Below are positions 6,111 to 6,164 of a stretch of DNA of 6,164 nt, piece by piece. Source of the stretch: an uncultured Eubacterium sp. (GTDB lineage Bacteria; Bacillota; Clostridia; Peptostreptococcales; Anaerovoracaceae); contig URXI01000259.1 of the NCBI GenBank assembly GCA_900551775.1, forward strand, positions 1-6,164, given 5' to 3'. The position numbers and the translations under genes were made by a program. The first letter of the stretch is position 1. Each line of letters begins with the position of its first letter. Under the pieces are notes generated by a model. The model ran no database searches. It was not told the origin of the DNA and saw nothing but the letters and a program-made list of their open reading frames with translations.

Positions 6111-6142
6111 AAGGTAAGTTCCACTTTTTCAAAGTAAGTCCA
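6111..6142. repeat. Short direct repeat at window end, possible mobile-element edge
   Basis: AAGGTAAGTTCCA (6111-6123) and AAAGTAAGTCCA (6131-6142) are near-identical at about 20-base spacing, separated by CTTTTTC. Closely spaced terminal repeats of this kind occur at the ends of some insertion sequences such as the IS21 group. The element itself would lie past the window, so the assignment is a guess. Confidence 0.3.
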
Positions 6143-6164
6143 GGGGTGAGTGGGGGATAAAAAA

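Overview
The window looks like an accessory, mobile-element-rich stretch of a low-to-mid GC Firmicute chromosome, most likely a gut clostridium of the Lachnospiraceae type. The grounds are strong AAGGAGG ribosome binding sites, AT-rich intergenic DNA, a bacterial group II intron, IS4- and IS110-type transposase debris, and a sigma factor gene overlapping a membrane anti-sigma-like gene with a DUF4367-type C-terminus. The assignment rests on gene style only, not on any search.

Layout. (1) Positions 1-1262 are the 3' part of a group II intron: a reverse transcriptase/maturase gene whose N-terminus is cut off by the window edge, then RNA domain V and domain VI with a bulged branch-point A. (2) Positions 1263-1505 are the 3' flank of the intron and an AT-rich leader, with a 13-bp tandem duplication and a possible promoter. 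(3) Positions 1506-3183 hold one ancestral gene, now read as two open frames. It joins an N-terminal cold-shock (nucleic-acid-binding) domain to a P-loop ATPase resembling the Sll1717 family. Two single-base losses break it, the second one inside the Walker A loop. A terminator follows at 3262-3301. (4) Positions 3306-4458 are a transposon graveyard: two copies of a strong ribosome binding site without a convincing gene, a frameshifted N-terminal half of an IS4-type transposase on the minus strand, its upstream terminator, and a short decayed IS110-type transposase fragment on the plus strand. (5) Positions 4459-4829 have no recognisable gene. (6) Positions 4860-6045 are an intact two-gene operon, an ECF-type sigma factor and a membrane-anchored regulator, closed by a strong terminator at 6054-6088. 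(7) The last 75 bases carry a short direct repeat that may be the edge of another mobile element.

How it fits together. The only clearly functional protein-coding unit wholly inside the window is the sigma/anti-sigma pair, which probably senses an envelope or extracellular condition. The most unusual item is the cold-shock-domain/ATPase fusion. It sits beside mobile elements, as many defence-type ATPases do, but it appears inactivated unless the frameshifts are sequence errors or are bypassed. A-runs of equal or greater length in intact neighbouring frames argue against blanket homopolymer collapse in the assembly.
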